Shown one piece after another: positions 7,100 to 15,061 of a DNA stretch of 34,615 bases; position 1 is the first letter of the stretch, and each line of letters begins with the position of its first letter. A program made the translations under genes and the position numbers. The stretch spans positions 1 to 34,615 of the forward strand of contig CAZAJY010000008.1 in NCBI GenBank assembly GCA_964485905.1, written 5' to 3'. A model generated the notes under the pieces. It was not told the origin of the DNA. It saw only the letters and a list, made by a program, of their open reading frames with translations, and searched no databases. Source of the DNA: CAIJXO01 sp964485905. Lineage in GTDB: Bacteria > Patescibacteriota > Minisyncoccia > Phycocordibacterales > GWA1-40-21.

Positions 7100-9481
7100 T
7101 TACTCTCCCCACTGCCAATTTAAAATTTCTTCGGGATCATCGCCAACCTGAAGAATATATTCTTTATGTTCCTTAATTTTATTGCGGTATTTAAGAACCA
7201 ATTGATTAGCTTTTTCTTGATCTACTACTCCAACTTTTGCTACTTTTTCAATCGCTTCAATAAATAAATTATAGCGATCAGTCTTATTGCGAATATGAAT
7301 ATCTAATGGTGTTGTGGTAGATCCACTTTCCATATAACCATGAATGGTAATTCGCCCTAATTCATTTACGAAACGGAATAAGGTCTGCTCCAAAGTATCA
7401 GGGTAGCCATGAAAGTTAAAGATGACTGGTTTATCCTTGGTAAAATACTTCTCAAAATCTTCTTCGCTAATCTGATTTTCGTGACCGACAGTATTCGGTG
7501 ATAATTCTAAAACATTCACAAAACGAGATTTTACTTCTGGCGCTTCTTTTTTCAATAAATCAATAGCGGCTAAAGCTTCTTTCACCAGATACTGTCCGCA
7601 AGCGGCAAAAACTACATCAGGATTAGTTTGACTAGCAAAGTCCCAAATCGAAATACCGTCCTCCACTTCTCGCTTAGCTTCAATTGGTGATAACCAAATT
7701 GGTTCAATAGTTTTTTCCGAGACAATAACGTTTATCTCATTTTTAGAAGCCAAACATTTTGCGGCAACTAAAACAGCTTCATTAGCATCCGCTGGAAAAT
7801 AAATATTAATAAAATCATGATTTTTTTGTAACATGCTGTCAATAAAACCTGGGTTCTGATGTGAAAAACCATTATGCTCCTGACGCCAGCCAGTAGAACT
7901 TAAAATGTAATTAAAAGATGGAACATCTCCACGCCATTCAGTCTCTCGAGCCACTTTCAAAAATTTACTATATTGATCGGCCATACTGGAGACAATCGGA
8001 ATAAAGGCTTCATAAGAAGAAAAGAAGGCAAAACGACCAGTTAAAATATAACCTTGAGCTAAGCCCTGTAAAGAATTTTCTGATAACATTTCAATAATTC
8101 GGCCGTCCCGTGACATATCTTTGTCCCAATCTTCCAATTTACCAACAAAAGCACGGGTAGTCTCTTTAAACATATCCTGCAAACGATTAGAATAAGTTTC
8201 ATCAGGAGAGAAAAGACGAAAATTTCTTTGTATCTGATTTAGTTTAACCACTTCGGCCAAATATTCACCAATTCTCTTCATCGCGCCAGTTGGAATAGTA
8301 CCAGCTTGATCAATTTTTATTTCAAAATTATTAATATCAGGTAAAATCAAATCACGGCTTTTATCCCCCTTCTTAATCCCTAAAGCTTTCTGATTATTCC
8401 CCATACATAAATCGACTGATGGTACATTATCTAAAATATCTTTAATAAAACCGGTCTGAGAATCAAATAATTCTTCAAATTTATATGATCTCAACCATTT
8501 TTCTACCATTTTTAACTGACTTTTATTAGTTTTGGTTTCCTTACCAACTACTTGGTGAGATAAACAATTACCTTCGATTTTGTCTCCGCTTCCTTCAATC
8601 TTAAAACCTTTCAAGTATTTTGGTCCTGTCCAACCCTTTGGTGTTTTTACAATAATCATGGGAAAACGAAAATAATCTTCTAACTTTCTATGAGGATTTT
8701 CGCGCGCTTCTTTTTGAATTTTTCTAATAATAGAATAGGCATTGTCCAAAGCTTTAACCATTTTTTCATAAACCTTATCACCCTTACCTTCTACAATGAT
8801 TGGTTCATAACCATAACCCTTAAATAAAGATTTCAAATCGGTATTTTTCATCCGGCCAAAAATTGTTGGGCCAGAAATTTTATAACCATTTAAATGTAAA
8901 ATTGGTAAAACAGCACCATTAGTGGCCGGATCAACAAATTTAGATAGATGCCAAGCGGTGGCGAGAGAAGCTGTCTCCGCCTCACCGTCACCCACCAAAC
9001 AAGCAATGATCAAATCTGGATTATCCAAAACAGCACCGTAGGAAGTTGATAAAGAATATCCTAATTCTCCTCCTTCCAAAATCACACCCGGTGTCATTGG
9101 ACTGGAGTGGCTAGGAAAACCATAAGGCCAACTAAAATTTCGTGTAATATAAGCAATACCTTTTTCATCCAATTGAGCTTCGGGATAATATTTACCCAGA
9201 GAACCTTCCAAGAAAACGTTAGATTGAATGGCAGGAAAGCCGTGACCAGGACCAAGCACAAACATCATCTGAGCTTTAGTTTTAATAATCAAATTATTCA
9301 AACAAGCGTAAACAAAGTTAATACCCGGACAAGTCCCCCAGTGACCAAGCAAACGGGATTTAATGTGATCAAAAGTTAACTTATCTTTTAATAAAAAATT
9401 ATCTTGTAAATAAATTTGCCCAACTGATAAATAATTCGCGGCTCGCACGAACTTCTTTATTTTTTCTATTTCATTGTTCAT
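7100..9481 (-). CDS. xfp: Xylulose-5-phosphate/fructose-6-phosphate phosphoketolase
   Basis: 793 residues, the full family length. The thiamine-diphosphate enzyme splits xylulose 5-phosphate (often also fructose 6-phosphate) with phosphate into acetyl phosphate and an aldose phosphate. Visible features include HWGTCPGINFVYACLN, GPGHGFPAIQ, the cofactor-binding GDGEAETASLATAWH with a downstream Asn (LHLNGYKI), and GWRQEHNGFSHQNPGF in the pyrimidine-binding half. The ATG lies seven bases after a TGA-TATAAT box, so the message is probably leaderless. The downstream ackA completes a short ATP-yielding pathway. The gene is divergent from typA. Confidence 0.95.
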   Translation of the reverse strand: MNNEIEKIKKFVRAANYLSVGQIYLQDNFLLKDKLTFDHIKSRLLGHWGTCPGINFVYACLNNLIIKTKAQMMFVLGPGHGFPAIQSNVFLEGSLGKYYPEAQLDEKGIAYITRNFSWPYGFPSHSSPMTPGVILEGGELGYSLSTSYGAVLDNPDLIIACLVGDGEAETASLATAWHLSKFVDPATNGAVLPILHLNGYKISGPTIFGRMKNTDLKSLFKGYGYEPIIVEGKGDKVYEKMVKALDNAYSIIRKIQKEARENPHRKLEDYFRFPMIIVKTPKGWTGPKYLKGFKIEGSGDKIEGNCLSHQVVGKETKTNKSQLKMVEKWLRSYKFEELFDSQTGFIKDILDNVPSVDLCMGNNQKALGIKKGDKSRDLILPDINNFEIKIDQAGTIPTGAMKRIGEYLAEVVKLNQIQRNFRLFSPDETYSNRLQDMFKETTRAFVGKLEDWDKDMSRDGRIIEMLSENSLQGLAQGYILTGRFAFFSSYEAFIPIVSSMADQYSKFLKVARETEWRGDVPSFNYILSSTGWRQEHNGFSHQNPGFIDSMLQKNHDFINIYFPADANEAVLVAAKCLASKNEINVIVSEKTIEPIWLSPIEAKREVEDGISIWDFASQTNPDVVFAACGQYLVKEALAAIDLLKKEAPEVKSRFVNVLELSPNTVGHENQISEEDFEKYFTKDKPVIFNFHGYPDTLEQTLFRFVNELGRITIHGYMESGSTTTPLDIHIRNKTDRYNLFIEAIEKVAKVGVVDQEKANQLVLKYRNKIKEHKEYILQVGDDPEEILNWQWGE

Positions 9482-9488
9482 GCGTGCA

Positions 9489-9497
9489 ATTATATCA
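9489..9497 (-). promoter_or_regulatory. Extended -10 of the xfp-ackA operon, leaderless type
   Basis: TGA-TATAAT, then seven bases, then the xfp ATG. Confidence 0.6.
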
Positions 9498-9505
9498 TAA
9501 TGTGC

Positions 9506-9540
9506 TATAATTTGCCTAGGCGCCTAGGCGCTTTTATAAT
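9506..9540 (+). promoter_or_regulatory. typA promoter region with a perfect 16-bp palindrome
   Basis: A TGC-TATAAT box (ending 9511) is followed at once by the self-complementary GCCTAGGCGCCTAGGC (9514-9529), and a second TATAAT lies at 9535-9540, nine bases before the ATG. The palindrome would sit at the +1 region of the first promoter and upstream of the second, a suitable place for an operator or an early-transcript hairpin. Confidence 0.45.
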
Positions 9541-9549
9541 TATAACGAA

Positions 9550-11340
9550 ATGGAAATACGAAATATTGCAATTATCGCCCACGTGGACCATGGGAAGACG
9601 ACCTTGACTGATGCCTTGATGAAACAATGCGGTATGTCAGAGGAAGGGGCTACCATGGATGTTAACGCTCTAGAACAAGAACGTGGCATTACTATATATT
9701 CAAAAAACACCTCGGTCTTTTATAAAGATACCAAAATAAATATTGTCGATACGCCCGGTCACGCCGATTTCGGCTCAGAAGTGGAGCGAGTTTTACGTTC
9801 TATTGATACTGTCCTTTTAGTTGTGGATGCTCAGGAAGGTCCAATGCCTCAAACTCGTTTTGTCTTAAAAAAATCTTTGGAACTTGGTCTAAAACCGATT
9901 GTAGTAATAAATAAGATTGATAAAAATGCCGCCCGACCACTTTGGGCCCATGAAGCGGTCTTGGAACTTTTTATGGAACTCGGGGCTAATAATGAACAAT
10001 TAGACTTCCCTACTATTTATGCTATTGGCCGAAAAGGAGTAGCCATGAAAAATCCGACTGATGAACAAAAAGATTTAACACCTTTATTAGATTTAATTTT
10101 AGAAAAAGTAAAACCTGCTTCCACTGAAGTGGAATTAAATCAACCATTAACTGCCCAGATATTTAACTTAGGTTATGATAATTTTATGGGCCGACTGGGT
10201 ATTGCTAGAATTTATAAAGGAACATTAAAAACCGGCCAGAAAATTTTTTCTAAAACTCATGATGGTATTTCTCGACCATTTAAAATTACTAAACTTTTTA
10301 CTTTTGAAGGTGTTAAGAGAAAAGAAGCGACAGAGGCGCCAGCTGGTGATATTGTGCTTTTCGCTGGTCTAGATGATGCTTATATTGGTGAAACTATTTG
10401 TGAAGATGAAAAACAACAGAGCTTACCGGCTATTAATATTGATGAGCCAACTATTTCCTTAAATTTTTTGGTTAATGATTCTCCCTTTGCTGGTCGTGAA
10501 GGCAAATTTGTCACTGGCCGCCAAATTCGTGAACGCCTAGAACGCGAATTAGAAATGAATGTTGGTTTAAAAATAGAATTTACTGCCGATACAATGAGAG
10601 TTTATGGCCGAGGAGAACTTCATGTTGCAATTTTAATTGAAAATATGCGACGTGAAGGTTTTGAATTACAAGTGTCTCAACCACAAGCGATTATTCGCGA
10701 AGAAAATGGAATAAAAACAGAACCTTTTGAAGAATTGACAATTGATGTCCCCGAAGGATATTCTGGAACGGTGATTGAAAAATTGGGAAAACGTCGAGCT
10801 TTGATGCAAGACATGAAAAAACATGGCGATCAAGTTCGAATTATTTTTACTATTCCGACCCGTGGGTTATTAGGTTATAAAAATCAATTTATCATGGATA
10901 CGCGAGGTGAAGGAATTATTTGTAGTCGCTTTATTGGTTTCCAAGATTATGCTGGTGAAATTCAAAAACAAGAATTTGGTTCTATGATTTCTATGATTAC
11001 GGGCAAAGCCGTCGCTTTCGCTCTCTGGAATTTACAAGAACGAGGCGTTTTATATATTGAACCAGGGACGGAAATTTATGAAGGAATGATTATCGGCAAT
11101 GTGACCAAGGGTGAAGATATGGAAGTAAATCCAATCAAAGGAAAAAATCTAACCAATGTGCGTAAGACCAGTTCCGATGAAGCGATTTATCTGACGCCGG
11201 CCACACCGATTGATATTGAAAAAGGTTTGGAGGTTATGGCTGAAGATGAATATTTAGAAATTACACCGACTTCAGCTCGTCTCCGTAAAAGACTACTTAC
11301 AAAAATTGACCGCAACCGCGCGGTCAGAAAAAAAGAATAA
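9550..11340 (+). CDS. typA: Ribosome-associated GTPase TypA/BipA
   Basis: 596 residues, normal length. A translational GTPase related to EF-G and LepA that acts in ribosome assembly and stress adaptation. GTPase motifs: G1 AHVDHGKT (10-17), G2 within RGIT, G3 DTPGHADFG, G4 NKID. Beta-barrel and EF-G-like domains follow, and the TypA-type C-terminal region has RGLLGYKNQFI, TRGEG and a final lysine/arginine-rich stretch. The start ATG follows a TATAAT by nine bases. A strong hairpin downstream separates it from the convergent gene. Confidence 0.96.
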   Translation: MEIRNIAIIAHVDHGKTTLTDALMKQCGMSEEGATMDVNALEQERGITIYSKNTSVFYKDTKINIVDTPGHADFGSEVERVLRSIDTVLLVVDAQEGPMPQTRFVLKKSLELGLKPIVVINKIDKNAARPLWAHEAVLELFMELGANNEQLDFPTIYAIGRKGVAMKNPTDEQKDLTPLLDLILEKVKPASTEVELNQPLTAQIFNLGYDNFMGRLGIARIYKGTLKTGQKIFSKTHDGISRPFKITKLFTFEGVKRKEATEAPAGDIVLFAGLDDAYIGETICEDEKQQSLPAINIDEPTISLNFLVNDSPFAGREGKFVTGRQIRERLERELEMNVGLKIEFTADTMRVYGRGELHVAILIENMRREGFELQVSQPQAIIREENGIKTEPFEELTIDVPEGYSGTVIEKLGKRRALMQDMKKHGDQVRIIFTIPTRGLLGYKNQFIMDTRGEGIICSRFIGFQDYAGEIQKQEFGSMISMITGKAVAFALWNLQERGVLYIEPGTEIYEGMIIGNVTKGEDMEVNPIKGKNLTNVRKTSSDEAIYLTPATPIDIEKGLEVMAEDEYLEITPTSARLRKRLLTKIDRNRAVRKKE

Positions 11341-11347
11341 AAATTAA

Positions 11348-11380
11348 TGGCCTCGGGGAAAAGTCTTTTCCCCGAGGCCA
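11348..11380. terminator. 15-bp perfect hairpin between convergent genes
   Basis: The arms TGGCCTCGGGGAAAA and their exact complement surround a 3-base loop. On the - strand the stem is followed by ATTAATTTTTATTC, so it best terminates the GC-rich gene at 11404. The + strand side lacks a T run directly after the stem, although the A-T pairs at the stem core may still help typA. Confidence 0.6.
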
Positions 11381-11403
11381 CGGTTGTTTGCCCTCCTCTT
11401 ATC

Positions 11404-11937
11404 TCAGTTCATTCCCTTTGCATCAAACAGAACGAGATGCAGTCTAGCCATGGGAACCACGGCCAGCGGAGAATATGAAGTATACTCGATAATCACTTCT
11501 CCGTTTCTTCGCCACAGAATAGGAAAAGCTTTGACTCCCCCTTTCATTGCTGGACCAAGGCCAGCAATACTCACTGGAATGTTTTCTTTCCATCCCTTTT
11601 CCCTGGCCCTCCTACTTGCCAGATCCAACACCTCATCGAATGAGCATTTGCGAAAACGATCTAGGGTAGGGAAACCTGCCGGTCTCGTCTTGAATTTATC
11701 AATCACCTCCAAGAGCTCGCCGTATGTACGACCTTCGTCTTCAGCCACCACGAAAGCGAGCGGTGAACCGCAGTTCGGGCACCTTCCCGCCGTTAGATGG
11801 GCCCAGTTCACGTTAGAATGGGCTAACTTTGGCGGCAGTCGGACTTCGCATCCGCCGTCGTTTCCTGACGGAGGTACGTCTTCCAACTTTACCGATGTTC
11901 CGAACAGCTTGAACCCCTCGATCTGATTTCTGTGCAT
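11404..11937 (-). CDS. GC-rich orphan protein with a CxxC pair
   Basis: 177 residues, soluble, family not recognised. A CPNC pair in GRCPNCGSPLAF suggests a metal-binding turn, although a second CxxC is missing; one Cys lies before it (GGCEVRL) and one after (RKCSFDE). The C-terminal part is strand-rich (GEVIIEYTSYSPLAVVPMARLHLVLF). The gene is visibly richer in G and C than its neighbours and has a strong Shine-Dalgarno sequence (GGGGGAGG) just before two ATGs, of which I prefer the second. In both traits it resembles the DGR target genes rather than the local leaderless genes, which hints at transfer. The window shows nothing about its role. Confidence 0.55.
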   Translation of the reverse strand: MHRNQIEGFKLFGTSVKLEDVPPSGNDGGCEVRLPPKLAHSNVNWAHLTAGRCPNCGSPLAFVVAEDEGRTYGELLEVIDKFKTRPAGFPTLDRFRKCSFDEVLDLASRRAREKGWKENIPVSIAGLGPAMKGGVKAFPILWRRNGEVIIEYTSYSPLAVVPMARLHLVLFDAKGMN

Positions 11938-11983
11938 CATCCTCCCCCACAACTATTCCCGTTTTAACTAACCGACCGACCCG

Positions 11984-12082
11984 ATGGAAGCGACTACAGA
12001 ACATATCCCCCTTTCAAATGACGACCCTGACCACCATGATCAAGATCAAGAACAACTCAGTCTGAAAATAACCTTACCATAA
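11984..12082 (+). CDS. Possible 32-codon acidic ORF
   Basis: A frame beginning MEATTEHIPLSNDDPDHHDQ, then rich in Gln/Asp/Glu, and ending four bases before a terminator hairpin. No convincing promoter or ribosome site is visible, and the low-complexity composition may be chance. It is listed because the frame and the terminator fit each other. Confidence 0.2.
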   Translation: MEATTEHIPLSNDDPDHHDQDQEQLSLKITLP

Positions 12083-12086
12083 TAAA

Positions 12087-12116
12087 ATAAAAAAGCAAGC
12101 TTTCGCCTGCTTTTTT
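12087..12116. terminator. Bidirectional intrinsic terminator
   Basis: AAAAAGCA-A-GC pairs with GC-C-TGCTTTTT around TTTC, with A and T runs on both sides, so it can work on either strand. It lies just downstream of the RRM gene on the - strand. Confidence 0.65.
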
Positions 12117-12155
12117 ACCCGTCCATCTTTCGATAGACTTTTGGAATTTCTTAGA

Positions 12156-12458
12156 TTAGTATCTTGATCCACCACCGCGGTTATCAAAATTTCGTCTTGG
12201 AGGTCGCTCAGCGAGAGGCTTAGCCTCGTTCACTGTCAACTTTCGTCCTTCAACATCAGCTCCGTTCATTTTTTCTATAGCCGCTTCTGCTTCCGCATCA
12301 TTGACCATACTAACGAATCCGAAACCTCTGGATCGTCCAGTCATCTTATCAACAATAACATTAGCTGATTCCACTTCACCTAAAGGGGCGAAAGCCTCTT
12401 TTAATGAAGCATCAGTAGTATTGTAAGACAAGTTACCGACGTATAATTTCTTTGCCAT
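12156..12458 (-). CDS. Small RRM-type RNA-binding protein
   Basis: 100 residues: one RNA-recognition motif plus a short Arg/Gly tail (RGGGSRY). RNP2 is KLYVGNLSY at residues 3-11 and RNP1 is RGFGFVSM near residue 45, with the aromatic side chains expected to stack on RNA. Such glycine-tailed RRM proteins act as RNA chaperones, often under cold stress in cyanobacteria; the role here is inferred. An extended -10 (TGC-TATACT, 12533-12541) predicts a leader of about 67 bases, long for this window and possibly used for autoregulation. The repeat copy at 12541-12600 abuts this promoter. A terminator follows the gene. Confidence 0.88.
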   Translation of the reverse strand: MAKKLYVGNLSYNTTDASLKEAFAPLGEVESANVIVDKMTGRSRGFGFVSMVNDAEAEAAIEKMNGADVEGRKLTVNEAKPLAERPPRRNFDNRGGGSRY

Positions 12459-12540
12459 TTAAATTTGCTTTGAAATATTTTTTATTAATTTTATCTATAG
12501 AAGCGACCTATAAAAACATCTACGACCAGAAGAGTATAGC

Positions 12541-12600
12541 ACAACCGCCCCGGTTCGCAAAGCCTCACCACACCGCCTTGACTAAGGCGGGGAAAGGGGA
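12541..12600 (-). repeat. Hairpin repeat, copy A (left of DUF559)
   Basis: Read on the - strand: TCCCCTTTCCCCGCCTTA, then GTCAAGGCGG, a divergent middle, and GGGGCGGTTGT. The first part is a stem-loop (CCGCCTT / AAGGCGG). It is inverted relative to copy B across the DUF559 gene, with about 28 bases matching exactly. Its outer end supplies the TG before the -10 of the RRM gene. Confidence 0.7.
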
Positions 12601-12608
12601 CTTTTATT

Positions 12609-12959
12609 TTACCTTCGTAACTCATCCTCGATTTTTATTAACACCCTATTCAAATTATTTTTTATTTCACTATTCCAAAATCTAATAACTGTAATACCCA
12701 AACTCTCAAAATAGTTTGTTCTTTCTTGATCTGCTTCTTTATTATCTAAATGTTGACCGCCGTCTAGTTCAATAATTAATCTTTTTAATGGACAGAAAAA
12801 ATCAGCAATAAAACGGTCAATACTATGTTGGCGACGGAATTTGTAACCCCATTTATTATTCTTTAAGACACTCCATAAAATTATTTCCTCTTCAGTCATC
12901 TCACTTCTTAAGGATTTTCTAATTGGTCGTAAGTATTTAGTATTATGGATATGAGTCAT
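12609..12959 (-). CDS. DUF559 endonuclease-like protein
   Basis: 116 residues, the usual size of this Vsr-like PD-(D/E)XK family. Features: the N-terminal LRSEMTEEEIILWSVL helix, KFRRQHSIDRFIADFFCP with the first acidic position, LIIELDGGQH (the E-x-DG catalytic strand), and IRFWNSEI near the end. The ATG at 12957-12959 is chosen because it follows a TGT-TATTAT box by six bases; the longer frame upstream only reads through repeat copy B. The gene is enclosed by inverted repeat copies A and B, suggesting that it moves, or was captured, with that repeat. Biological role unknown. Confidence 0.82.
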   Translation of the reverse strand: MTHIHNTKYLRPIRKSLRSEMTEEEIILWSVLKNNKWGYKFRRQHSIDRFIADFFCPLKRLIIELDGGQHLDNKEADQERTNYFESLGITVIRFWNSEIKNNLNRVLIKIEDELRR

Positions 12960-12965
12960 CACGAT

Positions 12966-12974
12966 ATAATAACA
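12966..12974 (-). promoter_or_regulatory. Extended -10, leaderless type
   Basis: TGT-TATTAT, then ATCGTG, then ATG of the DUF559 gene. Confidence 0.5.
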
Positions 12975-12981
12975 CACCACT

Positions 12982-13039
12982 TCCCCTTTCCCCGCCTTAG
13001 TCAAGGCGGGGTGGACATTCTGATGGACGGGGCGGTTGT
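12982..13039 (+). repeat. Hairpin repeat, copy B (right of DUF559)
   Basis: TCCCCTTTCCCCGCCTTAG and its following AAGGCGGGG form an 8-9 bp stem with an AGTC loop. A second, imperfect stem (GGACAT/ATGGAC) and the shared end GGGGCGGTTGT follow. It is nearly identical to copy C at 19356-19406. Confidence 0.75.
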
Positions 13040-13061
13040 ATTTTTCAAATTCTGTATTAAA

Positions 13062-13070
13062 TGCTACAAT
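13062..13070 (+). promoter_or_regulatory. Extended -10 of hisS, leaderless type
   Basis: TGC-TACAAT, then ACTCCC, then ATG at 13077. This decides the hisS start. Confidence 0.6.
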
Positions 13071-13076
13071 ACTCCC

Positions 13077-14402
13077 ATGGCTGAAAAGGACCAAAAAACC
13101 AATAAATTGAGCACCGAGGCCTATAAGGGAGTGCGGGATTTTTACCCTGAAGATATGGCTGTCCAAAACTATATTTTTAGCATATTTAAAAAAGTCTGCG
13201 AAAGTTACGGCTATAGTCAATACGATGCTTCGGTCTTAGAACCCGCCGATTTATATCGGGCGAAAAGTGGTGAAGAAATAGTTAATGAACAAACTTATAC
13301 CTTTACTGATCGGGGTGATCGCGAAGTCACTTTACGACCAGAAATGACCCCGACCGTTGCGCGCATGGTAGCCGGCCGAAAACAAGAATTATCCTTCCCT
13401 CTTCGTTGGTATTCCATTCCTAATCTTTTTCGTTATGAAAAACCACAAAAAGGACGCTTGCGCGAACATTGGCAATTAAATGTGGATTTATTCGGCGTCG
13501 CCGATACTTCAGCGGAAGTGGAGGTAATTTCTCTGGCCTATATGATTATGAAAGAAATCGGCCTGAAAGATGGTGATTTTCAAATCCGTCTAAACAGCCG
13601 AAAGATAATGAATTTTATCTTAAATGATTTAATGTCTTTGGATGAAATTACTACTGGAAAAATCTGCAAATTAATTGATAAAAAAAATAAATTAGAATCT
13701 AAAGATTTTAATTTGGGAATCAAGGAATTACTAAATAGTAAAAGCGCAGAATTCCTAACGCTATTAAACTCACAAAATTTTGAAGAATTTATTTCCCGTC
13801 TACCTAAAACCTTAGAGGTAGCAGAAAAAGTAGACGAAATTAAAAATGTAATATCCCAATTAGAAAAACTCGGTATTACTAATGTAATTTTCGACCAGAC
13901 TCTGATGCGTGGTTTTGATTATTATACTGGTATTGTGTTTGAAGTTTATGATAATAATCCAGCTAATCGCCGATCGGTTTTTGGTGGTGGACGCTATGAT
14001 GATCTATTATCAATCTTTGGTGGTGATAAAATCCCCGCTTTCGGTTTTGGTACTGGTGATGTGATTATTCGTGATATCTTGGAAACTTATAATAAATTGC
14101 CAGAATATAAGTCAAAAACTGATTTATATATTTGTACCTTAGGCAAAGATTATCAAGACTATGCCAATGAATTAGCTCAAAGATTACGAGAAAGTGATGT
14201 TAATGTCGCTGTTAATTTAACAGAAAAGAAAATTGGTGATCAAATTAAATCAGCTGATAAACAAAAAATTCCCTATATTATTTGTATTGGAGAAGATGAA
14301 ATAAAAACAGAAAAATTTAAATTAAAAAATTTAAAAACTGGTGAGGAGCTTGTGGAAGAAATTGATCAAATTATCAAAGTTTTACGAAAGAAACTAATCT
14401 AA
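13077..14402 (+). CDS. hisS: Histidyl-tRNA synthetase
   Basis: 441 residues. A class II aminoacyl-tRNA synthetase that charges tRNA-His. Motifs: GVRDFYPEDM near the N-terminus, motif 2 around RYEKPQKGRLREHWQ, the histidine-specific RGFDYYTGIVFEV, and motif 3 around GGGRYDDLLSIFGG and AFGFGTGDV. An HGTP anticodon-binding domain forms the C-terminus (TDLYICTLG onward). The start MAEKDQKT is preferred over an upstream ATG in the same frame because the upstream part translates repeat copy B, while this ATG sits six bases after a -10 box. Confidence 0.96.
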   Translation: MAEKDQKTNKLSTEAYKGVRDFYPEDMAVQNYIFSIFKKVCESYGYSQYDASVLEPADLYRAKSGEEIVNEQTYTFTDRGDREVTLRPEMTPTVARMVAGRKQELSFPLRWYSIPNLFRYEKPQKGRLREHWQLNVDLFGVADTSAEVEVISLAYMIMKEIGLKDGDFQIRLNSRKIMNFILNDLMSLDEITTGKICKLIDKKNKLESKDFNLGIKELLNSKSAEFLTLLNSQNFEEFISRLPKTLEVAEKVDEIKNVISQLEKLGITNVIFDQTLMRGFDYYTGIVFEVYDNNPANRRSVFGGGRYDDLLSIFGGDKIPAFGFGTGDVIIRDILETYNKLPEYKSKTDLYICTLGKDYQDYANELAQRLRESDVNVAVNLTEKKIGDQIKSADKQKIPYIICIGEDEIKTEKFKLKNLKTGEELVEEIDQIIKVLRKKLI

Positions 14403-14486
14403 TTTTGAGTCGCGTAGGACCCACCCGTACTCGGGAAGGGTAAAGCGCGAAAAATTTGATTAGTTTCTGAAGTAGATAAATATAAT

Positions 14487-15059
14487 ATGAAAAAAATAAT
14501 TTTTGATATTGAAACCGATGGCATAATTACGAATGTCGGAGGAAAAGAAGTATTTCCTAATATTTATGTGGTCTGTATTTATGATTCTGAGACAGAAAAA
14601 TATTCTAGTTATACGCAAGAACAATTAAAAGACCTTTGGCCGATTTTAGAAAAAGCCGATTTGTTAATTGGCTACAATAATGACGGATTTGATACGCCGA
14701 TCCTTAACCGCTATTATTCCGGTGATTTAAGTAAAATTGCCAGTGTCGATATATTATCAGAAATAAAAAAGTCTCTTGGTTATCGTATTAAACTTGATTC
14801 TGTTGCCGAAGCGACTTTGGGCCGAAAGAAAACCGGTCACGGCTTGGAAGCAATGGAATGGTGGAAACAGGGTCGCTATGATGATGTAATCAAATATTGT
14901 ATTGAAGATGTTCGCATTACTAAAGATATTTATGATTATGCTTTGAAAAATGGAATTTTAAAATATAAAGACGTCGGTATCAGTAAAGATATTAAGCTAG
15001 ATACGTCCCGATGGGAGCAAAAACCCAATTCCGCCATTACGCATACCTTATTTGGTTAA
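14487..15059 (+). CDS. DEDD-family 3'-5' exonuclease-like protein
   Basis: 190 residues with an RNase H-like exonuclease fold, similar to the RNase_H_2/YprB-type group. Exo I is FDIETDG (D7, E9), Exo II is GYNNDGFDTP, and Exo III is YCIEDVRITKD, giving the four acidic residues of the two-metal site. It most likely trims single-stranded DNA or RNA. TATAAT lies directly before the ATG and is too close to be its -10, so it may be co-transcribed with hisS 84 bases upstream. It converges with the reverse transcriptase gene with only two bases between stops and no terminator between them. Confidence 0.75.
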   Translation: MKKIIFDIETDGIITNVGGKEVFPNIYVVCIYDSETEKYSSYTQEQLKDLWPILEKADLLIGYNNDGFDTPILNRYYSGDLSKIASVDILSEIKKSLGYRIKLDSVAEATLGRKKTGHGLEAMEWWKQGRYDDVIKYCIEDVRITKDIYDYALKNGILKYKDVGISKDIKLDTSRWEQKPNSAITHTLFG

Positions 15060-15061
15060 AA

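Noticed and set aside
12545..12565. Possible tRNA T-loop (GGTTCGCAA)
   Set aside because: No acceptor or anticodon stem around it; it is the variable middle of repeat copy A.
12945..13076. Upstream extension of hisS by 44 codons
   Set aside because: The extension translates hairpin repeat copy B and the DUF559 promoter; the -10 box six bases before 13077 marks the real start.
12960..13220. Upstream extension of the DUF559 frame on the - strand
   Set aside because: It runs through repeat copy B and the antisense of hisS; family length and the -10 box favour the start at 12959.
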